Positions 47,301 to 59,165 of a stretch of DNA of 64,000 bases are shown piece by piece. The notes beneath the pieces are model-generated. The model saw only the letters and a program-made list of their open reading frames with translations, ran no database searches and was not told the origin of the DNA. The stretch comes from Pseudorasbora parva. Taxonomy: Eukaryota > Chordata > Actinopteri > Cypriniformes > Gobionidae. Each line of letters opens with the position of its first letter. Positions within the stretch are counted from its first letter, which is position 1. A program made the position numbers and the translations under genes. The stretch is taken from NCBI RefSeq assembly GCF_024679245.1, contig NC_090179.1, positions 928,501 to 992,500 on the forward strand. The letters are read 5' to 3'.

Positions 47301-49425
47301 TAATTAAACTAAACTATCCCTGTTCTCTCTTCATCAGCAGATATTATAACCGTAATTAAACTAAACTATCCCTGTTCTCTGTTCATCAGCAGATATTATA
47401 ACCGTAATTAAACTAAACTATCCCTGTTCTCTCTTCATCAGCAGATATTATAACCGTAATAGAACTAAACTATCCCTGTTCTCTCTTCATCAGCAGATAT
47501 TATAACCGTAATTAAACTAAACTATCCCTGTTCTCTCTTCATCGGCAGATATTATAACCGTAGTTAAACTAAACTATCCCTGTTCTCTCTTCGTCGGCAG
47601 ATATTATAACCGTAATTAAACTAAACTATCCCTGTTCTCTCTTCATCAGCAGATATTATAACCGTAATTAAACTAAACTATCCCTGTTCTCTCTTCGTCG
47701 GCAGATATTATAACCGTAATTAAACTAAACTATCCCTGTTCTCTCTTCATCAGCAGATATTATAACCGTAATTAATCTAAACTATCCCTGTTCTCTCTTC
47801 ATCAGCAGATATTATAACCGTAATTAAACTAAACTATCCCTGTTCTCTCTTCATCAGCAGATATTATAACCGTAATTAAACTAAACTATCCCTGTTCTCT
47901 CTTCATCTGCAGATACTATAATCGTAATTAAACTAAACTATCCCTGTTCTCTCTTCATCAGCAGATATTATAACCGTAATTAAACTAAACTATCCCTGTT
48001 CTCTCTTCATCGGCAGATATTATAACCGTAATTAAACTAAACTATCCCTGTTCTCTCTTCATCAGCTGATATTATAACCGTAATTAAACTAAACTATCCC
48101 TGTTCTCTCTTCATCGGCAGATATTATAACCGTAATTAAACTAAACTATCCCTGTTCTCTCTTCATCGGCAGATATTATAACCGTAATTAAACTAAACTA
48201 TCCCTGTTCTCTCTTCATCAGCTGATATTATAACCGTAATTAAACTAAACTATCCCTGTTCTCTCTTCATCGGCAGATATTATAACCGTAATTAAACTAA
48301 ACTATCCCTGTTCTCTCTTCATCGGCAGATATTATAACCGTAATTAAACTAAACTATCCCTGTTCTCTCTTCATCGGCAGATATTATAACCGTAATTAAA
48401 CTAAACTATCCCTGTTCTCTCTTCATCGGCAGATATTATAACCGTAATTAAACTAAACTATCCCTGTTCTCTCTTCATCGGCAGATATTATAACCGTAAT
48501 TAAACTAAACTATCCCTGTTCTCTCTTCATCAGCAGATTTTATAACCGTAATAGAACTAAACTATCCCTGTTCTCTCTTCATCAGCAGATATTATAACCG
48601 TAATTAATCTAAACTATCCCTGTTCTCTCTTCATCAGCTGATATTATAACCGTAATTAAACTAAACTATCCCTGTTCTCTCTTCATCAGCAGATATTATA
48701 ACCGTAATTAAACTAAACTATCTCTGTTCTCTCTTCATCAGCAGATATTATAACCGTAATTAAACTAAACTATCCCTGTTCTCTCTTCATCAGCAGATAT
48801 TATAACCGTAATTAAACTAAACTATCCCTGTTCTCTCTTCATCAGCAGATATTATAACCGTAATTAAACTAAACTCTCCCTGTTCTCTCTTCATCAGCTG
48901 ATATTATAACCGTAATTAAACTAAACTATCCCTGTTCTCTCTTCATCAGCAGATATTATAACCGTAATTAAACTAAACTATCCCTGTTCTCTCTTCATCA
49001 GCAGATATTATAACCGTAATTAAACTAAACTATCCCTGTTCTCTCTTCATCAGCAGATATTATAACCGTAATTAAACTAAACTATCCCTGTTCTCTGTTC
49101 ATCAGCAGATATTATAACCGTAATTAAACTAAACTATCCCTGTTCTCTCTTCATCAGCAGATATTATAACCGTAATAGAACTAAACTATCCCTGTTCTCT
49201 CTTCATCGGCAGATATTATAACCGTAATTAAACTAAACTATCCCTGTTCTCTCTTCATCGGCAGATATTATAACCGTAATTAAACTAAACTATTCCTGTT
49301 CTCTCTTCATCAGCAGATATTATAACCGTAATTAAACTAAACTATCCCTGTTCTCTCTCCATCTGCAGATATTATAACCGTAATTAAACTAAACTATTCC
49401 TGTTCTCTCTTCATCAGCAGATATT
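44381..49425 (-). repeat. 52-bp minisatellite array B, 97 copies, inverted relative to array A
   Basis: The plus strand reads TATAACCGTAATTAAAC, TATCCCTGTTCTCTC and TTCATCAGCAGATAT: the reverse complement of the array A unit. The length, 5,045 bp, is 97 x 52. Variants include CATCGGCAG, CATCTGCAG, CATCAGCTG, TTCGTCGG, AATAGAACT, AATTAATCT and CTGCTCTCTC. I saw no 49-bp units here, unlike array A. No coding capacity. Confidence 0.99.
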
Positions 49426-49690
49426 CTCTGGCTCATCTCACAACAGTTTATAGATTATCATGACAGAATATGCTAATCGATGACTGAAGATCATTAACTC
49501 ATAAATTCATCCTCTATCCATTCAGAAATGTCCTGTCTCATTCTACATGTCGTCTCTTCTTCCTGAGTCTCTCCATCATTGTCCGACTCCGGTCTAATCA
49601 TAAAAGGCTGAACAGTTTCTGATATTTAAACATAAAACATGTTTTTTTATATGTGATAGTATTGCATTGTTACAGATTGTTTGATTATGT
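49426..49690. other. Unassigned flank of array B
   Basis: No feature recognised. The sequence does not match the flanks of array A. Confidence 0.5.
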
Positions 49691-49698
49691 GTACGTGT

Positions 49699-50204
49699 TA
49701 GTGCTGTGCAATATATTGAAATTATTGAAATATCGCAAATGTACATACCACAATATGCATATCGCAACGGCACGCAATATCTGAATGATTTTAATAGGCT
49801 ACTTCAACATTGTAAAAAAAAAGTGTCTTTTTTAGGTAGACGCATAGAGCAGTGAACAGACTGGCCACACGACTGTTACTTATGGGACTTGTTTGATGTT
49901 AAAAGAGTTATTAAACACTATAATTTGCAGTCTCGCGCTGTCTGACACACACACACATGCACGCACTGAAACGATTTGTGACATAAATGTTTGCTAAAAC
50001 ACAGCTGGTCGCTTTCAGAAGTTGTAGCGATCCTTTCATTTCCCAGAAAGAATGTCGTACACAAATGTTTTAAAAAAACAATTTTTTAAAATATAATTTA
50101 AATAGATTTTATACACTAATAGCAATATTGTATTGCATATCGAATATTGCATTATTTAACAAGATAATGCATATCGCATTTTTCTTCAGTATCGCACAGC
50201 CCTA
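49699..50204. mobile_element. hAT-like MITE, 8-bp TSD
   Basis: TAGTGCTGTGCAATAT at 49699 and, reversed from 50204, TAGGGCTGTGCGATAC form the inverted ends. GTACGTGT is duplicated at 49691-49698 and 50205-50212. The 506-bp interior is AT-rich with ATATCGCA-type phrases at both ends. No transposase. Confidence 0.88.
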
Positions 50205-50212
50205 GTACGTGT

Positions 50213-50796
50213 CTAACAGAACATACTTTAGCATGCTGTCACAGGCTGGAGAATCCTTTATTTGTTGGTTCATTGCGATTCGGGATCAGACTCGGACATG
50301 TAACGTTATGGGCCAGGGTTTGCAAAGTGGGGTTGTGTGTTTTCCAGACGGGCTACCAAAACAAAAGCCTGTCAGCAGGCCGGTGAATCTTAAGTAGTGA
50401 AATAACATTCATTTGTTTATCTGCGTTGTTCACTCTCTTGACTTGTTATTTGAAGGGTGTGGGTACACAAGGTATGCGCTTATATCCACCAAGCGGGCAG
50501 GCCAAGTAATACAGAAATAATGTTCCAATCAATCGCGGGTGGATGAGAGATAAATCATTGTGTTTGTTTGATAAAGACGTTTACGAGCCCTGTGATCGAG
50601 AGAATCATTCCGGTGCCGCTTTCAAAACAATCCCTCCCTCATGTGAACTGACAGAAGCTGAAGCTCATTAAATATGCAAATCTTCTCCAATCCTATCCGT
50701 GGGCGTTTACTTCCAAGTCTCCAGTGACACGCCAACCATACCCAGCGTTCAGGAGAGAGCCTCACAACCAGTGTAGAAAATAGCCTATTACTTGTT
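50213..50796. other. Unassigned
   Basis: No gene recognised; the 62-codon ORF at 50209-50397 has no domain. Confidence 0.45.
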
Positions 50797-50801
50797 ATGA
50801 T

Positions 50802-51121
50802 TGTAATAACCACTCTTAGATGGGAAGGAAGGAGGCCGGAACTGGCGAACATTCAACAACTTTTATTAACTAAACAAAACGAAAGTAAACCGCGGGCAGC
50901 ACCTCACGGACGACTGCCCACACACACATAAACAAAACTCAACGTAAAGTCCAGGCCTGGTCCTCTCTCGTCCTTGACTGGTGTCGCTCGTCCTTAAATG
51001 CCTCCGAGCTCCCTCATGAGAGGACTCGAGACCGGTGTGGCTCGCAGGTGAGGCTCCTTCGCAATCACGTCCCCGGTCTCACTCGCTCCTTCCATGTCTC
51101 TCGCTTGTTCACCTCGCCACA
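50802..51121 (-). mobile_element. Solo LTR, 320 bp, 5-bp TSD
   Basis: On the minus strand the unit starts TGTGGCGAGGTG and ends GGTTATTACA, so it has TG...CA ends. ATGAT is duplicated on both sides (50797-50801 and 51122-51126). Within it, TTAATAAAAG (minus strand, about 50855-50870) is a plausible polyadenylation signal, preceded by a GC-rich transcribed-like zone. No internal retroelement sequence remains, as expected after LTR-LTR recombination. The 5' 117 bp of a related LTR lies in opposite orientation at 62635-62751. Confidence 0.85.
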
Positions 51122-51126
51122 ATGAT

Positions 51127-52685
51127 GTTTTTGAATGTAAAAACCACACAGACGTCATAAGTTGACCTCAGATAACAGTATAACATTTTTTAAAAGCCAG
51201 TTCATGTTCCCAATCTCATTCTGACTGCAAATCCAGTTTCTTGTTTACAAACGGATCCATTGTGAAATTAAGGAAAAAAACGTTCAATGTCTTCCCAACG
51301 TGAGCTGGATCTTCATTAAAAATAAAGTTCATCAATGCATTGCTAATACTGGAATCCGAAGGAAGCTTATGGCATGTTTATTGCTTGGTAGCTCAGTCCG
51401 GTTTAGCTCCACGTAGGCCTATGCTATTTACCTATAACATGTCATGTGTGAATGAGTGGGTAGGGCATTCTTCTTTTTCTGTTGAGCCAGCGTTTCTGGT
51501 GTCAAAGGACTCACATTTACAGATCTCTCGTTTTTTGGGCCTGGTGTCTATAAAAGCTTTTCTTTGACTAACAAGGAAGTTTTCAGCTCTGAAACTTACA
51601 GGATATTCTTATATTACCATGACCTTTTATATGTCAAAAGCTCAAGGGAAAGTGGATTCCTCAATTCATGACCTCTTTAAATAGTCAGATTTTTTCCCCA
51701 AAGTGCCCAATTATGAATAATATTTTTTATTAAGTATTTATAATTATTATTAGTTTATCATAAACAGCCACTTGAAAGTGCCAGAAAAGTGCTTGAATTG
51801 AACTCTTTAAAAGTTTGCACAAACCCTGCATCTAGAACATGTTCTTCAAATCCAGTCTTGATCTTCTGATACACCGCAGGAATCACATTCCTCCCACAAT
51901 CATCAGTCTAAAACGTGACTGAGGTGGCTTTCGCTTCTGTGGGTGTGAGAGGGATGCAGTACGGTGAACTGTGATGATCCCGAGAGCTCTAAACACACTT
52001 TGTTCTTTCTCCACCTTCAGCCTGGTGTTCAGGGCCGAGCGGAGCTAAGCTGAATTCAGCACTTTCACTGACGTTTTATCAGCAGGCTTTCATCTGTCTG
52101 TCTGTTCGGCTGGAGCGCTGGAGCATTAGGCTGTTCAGAGGCTTCAGACCGATACTCTCTGCCTGCAGCTGACCGTCTGCCTCATTTCAAGTGGCTTTCA
52201 GCTCCAGTTTATTTGAAGCATATAAGTATGTTTAAAATAAGTTGCAGTGGGGGTCTAGCGGTTTGCATTATGCTCAATACACTTTCACTGTGCTTGTCAT
52301 GATATAGCTTTACTGCTTTTTTCAGTTTTCCAGATTCATGAGGATTGACTTAAAATATATTATAGTTTAAATTTACACGAACTGCAACTAGCATAATGTT
52401 AGTGTTTTTTATGACCCAGTTATGTAGGCTTTTGTAATAAAGTTGCAATTTAGAACATTTAAAATACATTTACTTTAAATGTAATGTTGAATAACACTGT
52501 AAAGCCCTAACGCTTAAAATAATGAATTGGTTTAAGTAGAGCCAACTCAAATTAAACAAATTAGTTAAAACAAATCAACTTCTATGAGTATTTGGAGCTA
52601 TCTTTTTCTTTTGAGTTCTCAAAACTGACACATTTTCAGTAAAATGAAGCGTTTCATTGTTTTGAGTTTTATAAACTTGTTTACT
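51127..52685. other. Mostly unassigned, with the shared module at 51549-51682
   Basis: The module GACTAACAAGGAAGTTTT ... CTCAAGGGAAAGTGGA ... TCATGACCTCTTTAA is the third copy of the one at 29849-29975 and 35836-35955. The rest shows no gene; 51840-52200 may be unique sequence. Confidence 0.5.
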
Positions 52686-52689
52686 TTAA

Positions 52690-53633
52690 AGGAAGTGTGT
52701 GTAAGATTTTGGACAAAACTTAGCCTAGAAATCTAGACGCACCCTAGCGGCAGCAAATTTAATCTGCCCGCGAGTGTCGTCTAGGAACTCTCAATACACT
52801 TCTGAGCTGTATTCCCCTAACTCTGGTCGGGCCAATCACATCGTGTATAGAGTCGGCGGGCGGGGCCATAATGACGACGGCCGAGTTGCGTTTGCGTGCT
52901 TCTTGTAAACACAGAAACTGGAGAACGGCGGTCTTTCAAATCAGCTTTGACCGCGACTCTGGAAGACTTGAGTTAAGCTTTTCTCTGAGAAAAGAACAAA
53001 GAACGGCACTGAAGTCATTCTTAAAAAGGGAAGATGTGTTCAGAGTTTAGCCGACCGGATACGGTGAATGTTTAATCTGTCAGCGAGCTCTGCTTCACCT
53101 TCGTTGCTCTGGTTGGTGTAGCGCTATCCTATCGCGTGCAGAGGGAGTTTGACAGACAGCCGTTTATCCGGCCCTCAGATTGAGCCGTCAATGGGGAGTT
53201 TCCAGACCAAACATCTGGATGTGGCTCTGGCTTGTCAGGCTAGCCAAAACTGGTACTGCAATCACTTCCAAATGACTGTAGAGCGGTGTATCCCCCTCCC
53301 CCTCCCCCTGACTCTAGGTTGCCAGATTGGCTGCAGGATCAGCAAAAACATTTGCAGATCTGCAGCTGTGGTAACTAGAGCAGATCTGGCAACCCGGATG
53401 CAGAAACACTACTGACTTTGTGATTGGTCGATAGGTGGAGGGCGGAGCTTCAGGCCAAAACACAACATCAGCATCAGTTGAGCTGCAACAACAACTTTAA
53501 AATGACAATATCCTGGCCGAACTACTGTTGTCAGTGATATAAGTATTTGAAATTAACATGATTTCTTAATGTCTAGTGGAATATAAGGGCCATTTTATGA
53601 TTCATTGAAATGCATTTATTACATACAGTTCCT
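52690..53633. mobile_element. TTAA-flanked non-autonomous element
   Basis: TTAA at 52686-52689 and 53634-53637. The ends AGGAAGTGTGTGTAAG and, reversed, AGGAACTGTATGTAAT form an imperfect TIR. The 944-bp interior is GC-richer with CpG clusters (52730-52935) and no coding domain; the 88-codon ORF at 53149-53415 is unrecognised. Confidence 0.78.
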
Positions 53634-53753
53634 TTAATTTAGACAAACTTACATTTAAGCAAAACTGGGCTGGGATTTCTGTCCCAGATATGACACTCGA
53701 AAGTGAGAGTAAATGCTAAAGTGTTAATAAATGTTTTTTTTTGTGTGTGTACC

Positions 53754-53756
<3 letters not shown>

Positions 53757-53820
<64 letters not shown>

Positions 53821-54103
53821 CCTGTTTATGTGGTTTATGAGGACACAAATTTGTATAACTACATGGGTATTACACTGGTATTACACTATAAATGTGGTTT
53901 ATGAGGACATATCAAATGTCCTCATAATTCAAATGGCCTTAAAAACATACTAAATGATGATTTTTTGAGAAAGTAAAAATGCAGAATGTTTCCTGTGATG
54001 GGTAGGTTTAGGGGTAGGGGCAGTGTAAGGGGATAGAAAATACGGTTTGTACGATATAAAAACCATTACGCCTATGGAGAGTCCCTGTAAACCACATAGA
54101 CCA

Positions 54104-54154
<51 letters not shown>
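53757..54154. repeat. Two (TG)n tracts flanking a recurring cyprinid-type repeat
   Basis: (TG)n at 53759-53818 and 54107-54154. Between them lie GTGGTTTATGAGGACA (twice), AAATGCAGAATGTTTCC and GGTAGGTTTAGGGGTAGG. The last two are the complement of phrases next to the CA tracts at 13494-13620 and 14636-14720, so all three sites share one repeat family. Confidence 0.7.
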
Positions 54155-54159
<5 letters not shown>

Positions 54160-54928
54160 AAGATTAATGATAAGTGAGAGGTTTAGTAGTTAATGTTTAG
54201 CTATGCTAATTTAGAAGAGTTTCTATTGCGTTGGGTGTTTTGGGAAGTTACCATCATGGTGACGATCGAAGCATGAGCTTACCCAGCGAACAATGGCCGT
54301 GATTTCATTGTATCGGTTAACTATAGACTTATATAGTCCAGCTATGAGTATCCCACTTCTATCCAAAATAACCTTGAATTTGGTTACATGTTGTTTTTTG
54401 CCAAAATATCTTGTGAGATGTTTGATTTTCCATCATGTATGCAAAGTCAACAGTGATTAGAAGTTGTTTGGTCTAATTTCTTTGACATATTCATGTTCTA
54501 GATGACTAGTCAATTATTGGGCAATGATTAGACGTCAATTACATTCACTCTGACAGCCCAAATTCAGCCATGTTTTAGCCTCGACATCAGGGCTGTGTCT
54601 GGACCGCTATTAGATGTATGTTAATGCGTTTGCAAATTTAACTTGATTGCTGGGTAATTTGAGAACAAGTATTTCAAATGTTCTACAGTACAATGAATAA
54701 AATGCACAAGTGCAAAATAAAAATCTGCAAGTTGTGCTTACTTAAGCTTTGAATTTCTTAATAAAAATGTATGACTTATAACTTAAGTTATAGTGTACAG
54801 TTAATATTCCAAACAGGTATTTTATATGTTAGTCTACATGTATTTTACATTTTACATTTTACACATACACAAGTGCACTTTTTAAAAAGCATGACAGATA
54901 AAGCAAACCACACTTTTTAAAAGTGTAC
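54155..54928. other. Unassigned AT-rich sequence
   Basis: No gene or bounded element recognised. Confidence 0.5.
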
Positions 54929-54932
54929 TTAA

Positions 54933-55283
54933 CTCTTTCCCCTAGCATTGTTTTTTAAAGCTGCCATTCAGCACCAGTATTTATCAATACCTAAACATGC
55001 AATATATCAAAAGAAAAAACAGAGCCTATGTGAGAAAAAAACACAAAAAAAACATTAATTCAGGAACATTAGGCAGTTTTGATTTACATGTTTTTAATGT
55101 TTGCATTATTTGACATGTGCGTCAGCAATCTGCAATCATCGATCACTTGTTTCTGCATCATCTTTGCCTGTGTTTTGATCTAGTTATTCTGTACTCTTTA
55201 AGAAGATGATATAGCAGTGATATACAAGATATATAACAGTGAAAATAGGTAGCCTGGAAATTCAGTCATTGGCGAGGAAAGAG
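54933..55283. mobile_element. Short TTAA-flanked MITE (CTCTTTCCCC ends)
   Basis: TTAA at 54929-54932 and 55284-55287. The ends CTCTTTCCCCTAGCATTG and, reversed, CTCTTTCCTCGCCAATG form an imperfect inverted pair. Length 351 bp, non-coding. The partial element at 4545 starts in the same way. Confidence 0.78.
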
Positions 55284-55287
55284 TTAA

Positions 55288-56274
55288 GTTTGAGCAGATT
55301 TGTTTGTATTACGTTAACACAGTGCATTATCTTTTACAGTGTGTTTTGTTTCCAGTCTTCTCGAACCATATGATGCCTTGTGTAAAGAGCAGCAATACTC
55401 ATGCTTTAGTTAGCAGACCTGAGAACCAAAGGCTTTTGGCATCGTTGTTGAATGTTGAATCTTCAGCAGCATGCTCAAAAGACTATGTATGATTTGAATG
55501 CATGTTTGGATAATAGAGCAATGGCAGAGGGGTAGCCAATTTTAAACTGCTGTACCCTCCGTTTACTTTAGGGTCAAGTTTATGCTTGATGTAAAGCATT
55601 GTGTGAAATGCAACATAAGTGCATTGCTTTTTTGAGCATCAATGTTTGAGCACCCATTCACTAAAACCTTGGTTTGTGTTTTCTGAAGACAGAAAATGCT
55701 TGTCCAGATGGCGTCACTGAGCAATGACTGCACTCATGACCCACAGATGTCTTCAAGTACATTTCTATAAGCAACTTTTACATGCACCATGACCCAAGAA
55801 GTATCCAGTAAACACATGCTACTCCTTGTGTCCTTCACTGAGATGTGTGTAATCGTCTTTAAGGACTCTCCAGCTGTTCTCAGAACAGATTTCACTCTTT
55901 CTCTTGGTGACTCATGTTCCTCTCACTGTAGCCTTACCCCACCAGCCTGTTCTTACTGTGATGCACCAAATTACGCCGATAGCATCATGTTGGTCATGGT
56001 AATAAGGGATGTAATTTACATGCATATTGGAAAACTATCTCTCAAATAGATAGATTGAGTTTCTAATGAGGTAAACAAATAAATTGCAGATTAATTTTGT
56101 TTGGCATTCATTTAAATGTGGTTGCTTATCTGTGATAAACACAAGGTGAAGTCTAGGAGATGGTTGAAGAGATGCACATTATGAAGATGCGTATCTGTTA
56201 ATAAAGCAGCTTTAGCAAATGCAGTTCTTTGACTCAATCACTCAGTATAGAATCTTATAGTTTTCTTGATTCAG
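55288..56274. other. No gene recognised
   Basis: An 86-codon ORF (55789-56049) and a 62-codon ORF (55304-55492) have no domain I can identify. I do not call them genes. Confidence 0.4.

Positions 56275-56351
<77 letters not shown>
56275..56351. repeat. (AT)n microsatellite
   Basis: About 38 AT dinucleotides, self-complementary and able to extrude as a cruciform. Confidence 0.98.
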
Positions 56352-56353
<2 letters not shown>

Positions 56354-56364
56354 GCTTAAAATAG

Positions 56365-58118
56365 TGTATAATACTTTAGTTTAACATGTTATTTGATTTT
56401 TTTCTCCTTGTGATAAATTGTTTACAAGCTGTTAAATTCATAAAATTGTATGAAAATTAAAGATGAATATGGGGAGTTGGTCAGCTGATTTATCTGAAAG
56501 ATTGGTGAGACTTCTAACTTGTAGAGCCTTTTCTGTTTTATCAGCACAAGGAAGACACAATTGTAATAAAATAGATTTTATTAACAAAAGATAAACAGAA
56601 CAATTAACACAACTACTAAATGAATACAATGAATGATAAAGGAATAAAGTGCGTAAAATGCTTAAAATACATGTGAGTAAGTTAAGTGTGGCTATAGAAG
56701 AGTTACGCTATCTTATGGAAAGATAAACTGTTGTTTCTCTGAAATAAAGGTGAAGAAATGAAAGATTATTTGTTATTAACTAGCATCAGTTATATTTCCT
56801 CTAATGTAAATTAGAAAATCATTTACTGATAATAATCAACAATGCCAAGGTCTCTAGAAAGAGGTTTGGATAAGTGATATTTACGTTCCACGTGGTTGAG
56901 TAAGCAGTCCGATGGTGATGACTTCTTCCAATGGTTTTGCTGGGAGACAGTGCAGTGAAGAAAGGAGCTGGAATCCGTTTCAACAGCCTTGAACACGAAG
57001 ATCTGTGGGATGCTGATCTCCTGGGGCACCAAAGGGTCCTAAAATCTGGAACACGCAGATGAGGCCCTGAAGTAGGTGCAGAAGGTCCTTAATCTGGAAC
57101 ACGCAGACGAAGGAACCTTGAAGTGAAGGTTTGCTCTCCTGAGCTTAACCTTGTTGCAAATGTCTCTGTGTGTCTTCTGCCTCTCCTGGCCAGACACTCA
57201 GAAGTTGGTCAATCTACTCTGATCTCTCTAGCATGGAGACTCTGGACGTGCTGTAGTCGTCTCGCTGGATTAAACTCTGAACGTAGTGTTGGTTAATGTC
57301 TCTTTCCTCACAGGCTGGAGGCTCAGAACGTTGTCGTATCTGTTGCTGCCTCACAAGCTGTAGATTCAGATCCTCGGATCTTGTGTTGTCTCTGGTTAAA
57401 CCAGAGGCTAGGAACTTGGTTGCTCTGTCACAGTAGAATCCTCGCCGGACAGACTCAGAACCTGGTGAACTGTTTGTCTCTCGGATGGGGAGACTCAGAA
57501 GCTGGTGAACTGTTTGTCTCTTGGATGGGGAGACTCAGAACCTGGTGAACTGTTTGTCTCTCGGATGGGGAGACTCAGAACCTGGTGAACTGTTTGTCTC
57601 TTGGATGGGGAGACTCAGAACCTGGTGAACTGTTTGTCTCTCGGATGGGGAGACTCAGAACCTGGTGAACTGTTTGTCTCTCGGATGGGGAGACTCAGAA
57701 CCTGGTGAACTGTTTGTCTCTCGGATGGGGAGACTCAGAACCTGGTGAACTGTTTGTCTCTCGGATGGGGAGACTCAGAAGCTGGTGAACTGTTTGTCTC
57801 TCGGATGGGGAGACTCAGAACCTGGTGAACTGTTTGTCTCTCGCAGGGGGAGACTGAGAACAAGGAGTGTCTATTGAAAGGGTACCTTTATCCTTTTCCG
57901 AATAGGAGGAGATTGCAATTTGGCGCTTCTTCATTCCAGTGTTGCTATTGGCTGCTGGCATCAGAGGTGGCACACAGTGTGGCCCACCCTTCTTTCCTTT
58001 GTGGAACTCATTTGCATATTGTCCACAGTTAGAAGTCTTTAAAGTGTCTTTAAAGTTTATCAATGCATTTCTCAATTTCCAAACCACCATCAGAATACCC
58101 TTGGCAATATACTAAACA
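56365..58118. mobile_element. Candidate long solo LTR (1,754 bp) with 5-bp TSD
   Basis: The stretch starts TGTATAATAC and ends TACTAAACA, that is TG...CA. AATAG is present on both sides (56360-56364 and 58119-58123). AATAAA lies on both strands near 56563-56582. A 40-bp minisatellite occupies 57450-57860. No internal retroviral gene is present. Orientation is unclear; minus fits slightly better, with the AATAAA then close to the 3' end. The TSD and ends are what I see; that this is an LTR is inference. Confidence 0.5.
57450..57860. repeat. 40-bp minisatellite, about 10 copies
   Basis: Unit GACTCAGAACCTGGTGAAC plus TGTTTGTCTCTCGGATGGGG, repeated with few changes (CCTGG/GCTGG, TCGG/TTGG). Looser versions of the unit (GGCTCAGAACGTTG; GACTCTGGACG) precede it from about 57190, suggesting growth from a degenerate ancestor. 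Confidence 0.97.
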
Positions 58119-58123
58119 AATAG

Positions 58124-59161
58124 ACACCAAACATGATGGAAAACTATTGAACTGTCATGTGTTCATTCATTTGTTCATTAACAGCTGAATTTGTGTAAGA
58201 TGTTGCATTACAAATAGCTGTCACTGAGAATACTTATTTCTCTGAATAAGTATGAGATGGATCTTAAGGTTTCCAAACAGTTGTGAATGGATTTGGATTT
58301 ATCATATTGGTCTTTCTTTGTTTCACCCACTACTGCTGAGGTCCCGAGGAATGTTTATGGCCGTCACAAACCAGGACATTAGGGATCCATCTCTAGGTGG
58401 GTGAAGGGCAGAAACTGCATGTGGACCAATGAGAAGTCCTGTCCTTCCTGGGCTTGGTACTAGAGGTCTTCTTCTTGCCCTCAAAGAGGTGTCTGGATGT
58501 TGTCCAAGCATCTTTATCTGATGCCGTTGGACCATTTTTTTGTGCGAGTCCAACAAGATCCAATCAAAATGTAGCGGCCCGGCCATAAACTGGGCCCTGG
58601 AATGTGCTGTCCTCTACAAGGTTCTACATATGAAGTTCCTGAAGGAAACCATTAAAGTGGTGGTTGATTATTATTTGACTTGCTTAACTTTAGTGAGTGT
58701 GTGATGTTGCTGTTTGAGCATAATAAACATCTGCAAAGTTATGACGCTCACAGTTCAAAGCTGGAGGGAGATATTTTCTTGGACAGAAATCACTTTTTAA
58801 GAACTACAACAAATGGCTGGTTGAGACTACAACGAGCTTCTTCACGGGTCAGTGACATCACTAACCCTAACATTTACATAACCCCGCCTCCAGTAACATG
58901 TTGAAAAGAGGACGAGTTGTTGTTGCTCTGTAGGGAATTTTGAGCTAAAGCTTCACATAAACACCCTGGGGACATCAGAGACCTATTTGACATCTTTTAA
59001 AAAGGGGCATAAAAGAACACCTTTAAGGTTCTATATGGAACCCTTTCTCCTAAGAGTGAGACACTCATAGTTATCGTTGTCCTCTGGAGTTTATAAACCC
59101 TGGTTGTTCTGAGGGTCAGTCATCTCTAGCTAGTTTCTGTTTTCTGTGAGCATATTTTACT
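58124..59161. other. No gene recognised
   Basis: ORFs at 58586-58323 (minus) and 58680-58904 (plus) lack known domains. Some text (GGTTCTATATGGAACCC) resembles decayed repeat sequence. Confidence 0.4.
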
Positions 59162-59165
59162 TTAA

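Noticed and set aside
22888..49425. C/D-box snoRNA cluster, because each unit has TGATGA near a CTGA
   Set aside because: The base before TGATGA is C, A or other and the motif is often disrupted (CAGATGA, CCGATGA). No terminal stem or properly spaced D box is present.
55789..56049. Possible host exon (86-codon ORF)
   Set aside because: No recognisable domain and no splice or neighbouring exon evidence; codon content is unremarkable.
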